A stretch of DNA of 42,921 nt from Glycomyces harbinensis (GTDB lineage Bacteria; Actinomycetota; Actinomycetes; Mycobacteriales; Micromonosporaceae), in assembly GCF_900101745.1 (NCBI RefSeq), contig NZ_FNAD01000027.1:1-42921 (forward strand). Direction: 5' to 3'. The notes beneath the pieces are model-generated. The model was not told the origin of the DNA. It did no database searches and worked only from the letters and a program-made list of their open reading frames with translations. Each line of letters opens with the position of its first letter. Within the stretch, counting starts at the first letter, position 1. Positions 42,120 to 42,921 of this stretch are shown piece by piece. Both the position numbers and the translations under genes were made by a program.

Positions 42120-42361
42120 CGACCGATCCTCCCGCACGCGCGCCGTACTGAGCGGCCGGGGATCGGACGACCCCGTAGCAGCGGCCGAACCTTGCGCCCC
42201 GGGTCTGACATGAAGATGCCCAATGGAACCGAGACCAGCCTGCAGGGCCGCCTTCATTGCCTCGGCATGAGGTGGTGCTGTGGTCAGGATGAGAACGGGC
42301 AGCGAGAAGAGGCGTTCCGTTGCCGGGCTTGGCCTTCGACATCGGGTGCTTGGATACCTGC

Positions 42362-42604
42362 GGTTCGGGCGGGCGGCGACGGAGGGGTGGCTTTCCCCTT
42401 GGGCTGAGTCTGCGGGGTCGGGGCAGTTGGTGCTCGGGGTCAGGGCGGGCGGCGACGGAGGGGTGGCTTCTTGTTGGGCCCGGTTGTCGGCGTTGCGGTG
42501 GCGGGTGTTCGGGGTTCGGGCGGGCGGCGACAAGGGGTGGCTTTCCCCTTGGGTTGAGTCTGCGAGCTTGGGGCAGTTGATGCTCGGGGTCAGGGCGGGC
42601 GGCG
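42362..42604. repeat. 150-bp tandem repeat with a 75-bp subunit
   Basis: GTGGCTTTCCCCTTGGG occurs at 42387 and 42537, exactly 150 bases apart, and the following 65 bases match closely. A shorter word, GGGCGGGCGGCGAC, recurs about every 75 bases (42368, 42443, 42518, 42593). The second 150-base copy is cut off near 42604. Confidence 0.85.
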
Positions 42605-42921
42605 ATACGGGGTTGTGTGGTGGGCTGGGGTGGGTTGGTGGCCTGGGGCGGTGTGGGTTCGGGGGCTGCCTGGCGGCTGATCGTGGCCTGGGCATGGTGA
42701 GGGGCCCGATCCCGCGTGGTGGGTTCGGGCTGCGCCTGGCGTGTGGCGCTTCCCCCAGCAGTGGCCTGCTGGGGCAGGGTAAGAACGGCGGTTCCCCGAA
42801 GTCGGTCGACCGAGAAGGGCCCGGCCCCGGTGCGGTGGCGGTGGCGGTGAGGGCGGGCTCCGACCTTGATCGACGCCCTTGGGCGGCTTGGGGTTCGGGG
42901 TCCGGTGTTGTGATGGCGAAG
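42605..42921. other. G-rich non-coding right end
   Basis: I see no gene. It has a possible G-quadruplex at 42621-42647 (GGG, GGGG, GGG, GGGG with loops CT, T and ten bases) and a perfect hairpin CCCCAGCAG-TGGC-CTGCTGGGG at 42753-42774. Purine/G bias on the + strand explains the long open frames. Confidence 0.6.

Noticed and set aside
42120..42695. N-terminal 190 residues of a long minus-strand frame, rich in Pro and Ser
   Set aside because: The sequence is a translation of the 150-bp repeats. The ribosome site and hydrolase homology start at 42119.

Overview
The window is chromosomal DNA from a high-GC Gram-positive actinomycete. Signs of this are third-codon-position G/C bias in almost every gene, an XRE/DUF397 regulator pair, a RamB-type regulator beside aceA and aceB, EspC/WXG100-type (type VII secretion) genes, many Tat or lipoprotein signals, and a recurring promoter pattern (a -10-like hexamer, six bases, then the start codon) that implies many leaderless mRNAs. 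The genus cannot be fixed from sequence alone; a mycelial actinomycete is likely. No rRNA, tRNA, CRISPR array or intact transposase was seen.

Layout. 1-295: non-coding, with an 8-bp G-rich VNTR. 296-6680: short-chain dehydrogenase, NarL-type two-component system, fatty-acyl desaturase, MFS exporter and a convergent WYL regulator. 6742-6901: a 160-bp palindromic MITE-like element. 6993-11178: GNAT acetyltransferase, two head-to-head APH-fold kinases and a lipoprotein. 11347-13189: a less GC-rich accessory cassette, two unknown small proteins divergent from an XRE + DUF397 pair. 13334-17854: membrane protein, alpha/beta hydrolase, Tat-exported NlpC/P60 enzyme, PL9-like pectate lyase and a small membrane protein. 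17890-22620: glyoxylate shunt (ramB, aceA, aceB). 22671-25672: a relic of a TPR-type regulator, a LuxR regulator and a cutinase/polyester hydrolase. 25799-30004: gluconate module (FadR-type regulator, gluconokinase, gluconate permease) plus an unknown protein with a FadR-like operator. 30172-35189: M20 hydrolase, Tat-exported CpdB-like nucleotidase, membrane protein and ketopantoate-reductase-like enzyme. 35310-37266: tight four-gene YbaB/EspC/WXG100/membrane-protein operon, followed at 37463 by a 50-residue secreted peptide ending in Cys-Cys. 37883-42119: OmpR-type two-component system behind a serine-hydrolase lipoprotein and an alpha/beta hydrolase. 42362-42921: G-rich, repetitive, apparently non-coding DNA.

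How genes work together. AceA and AceB form the glyoxylate bypass, with RamB divergent from them. The gluconate genes have a candidate operator at gntK, and a similar, better palindrome lies before the unknown gene at 25799, suggesting one regulon. Exported enzymes (pectate lyase, cutinase, nucleotidase, NlpC/P60) fit a saprophyte living on plant polymers. The least explained parts are the 35.3-37.6 kb secretion cassette with its peptide and the 11.3-13.2 kb XRE/DUF397 cassette.
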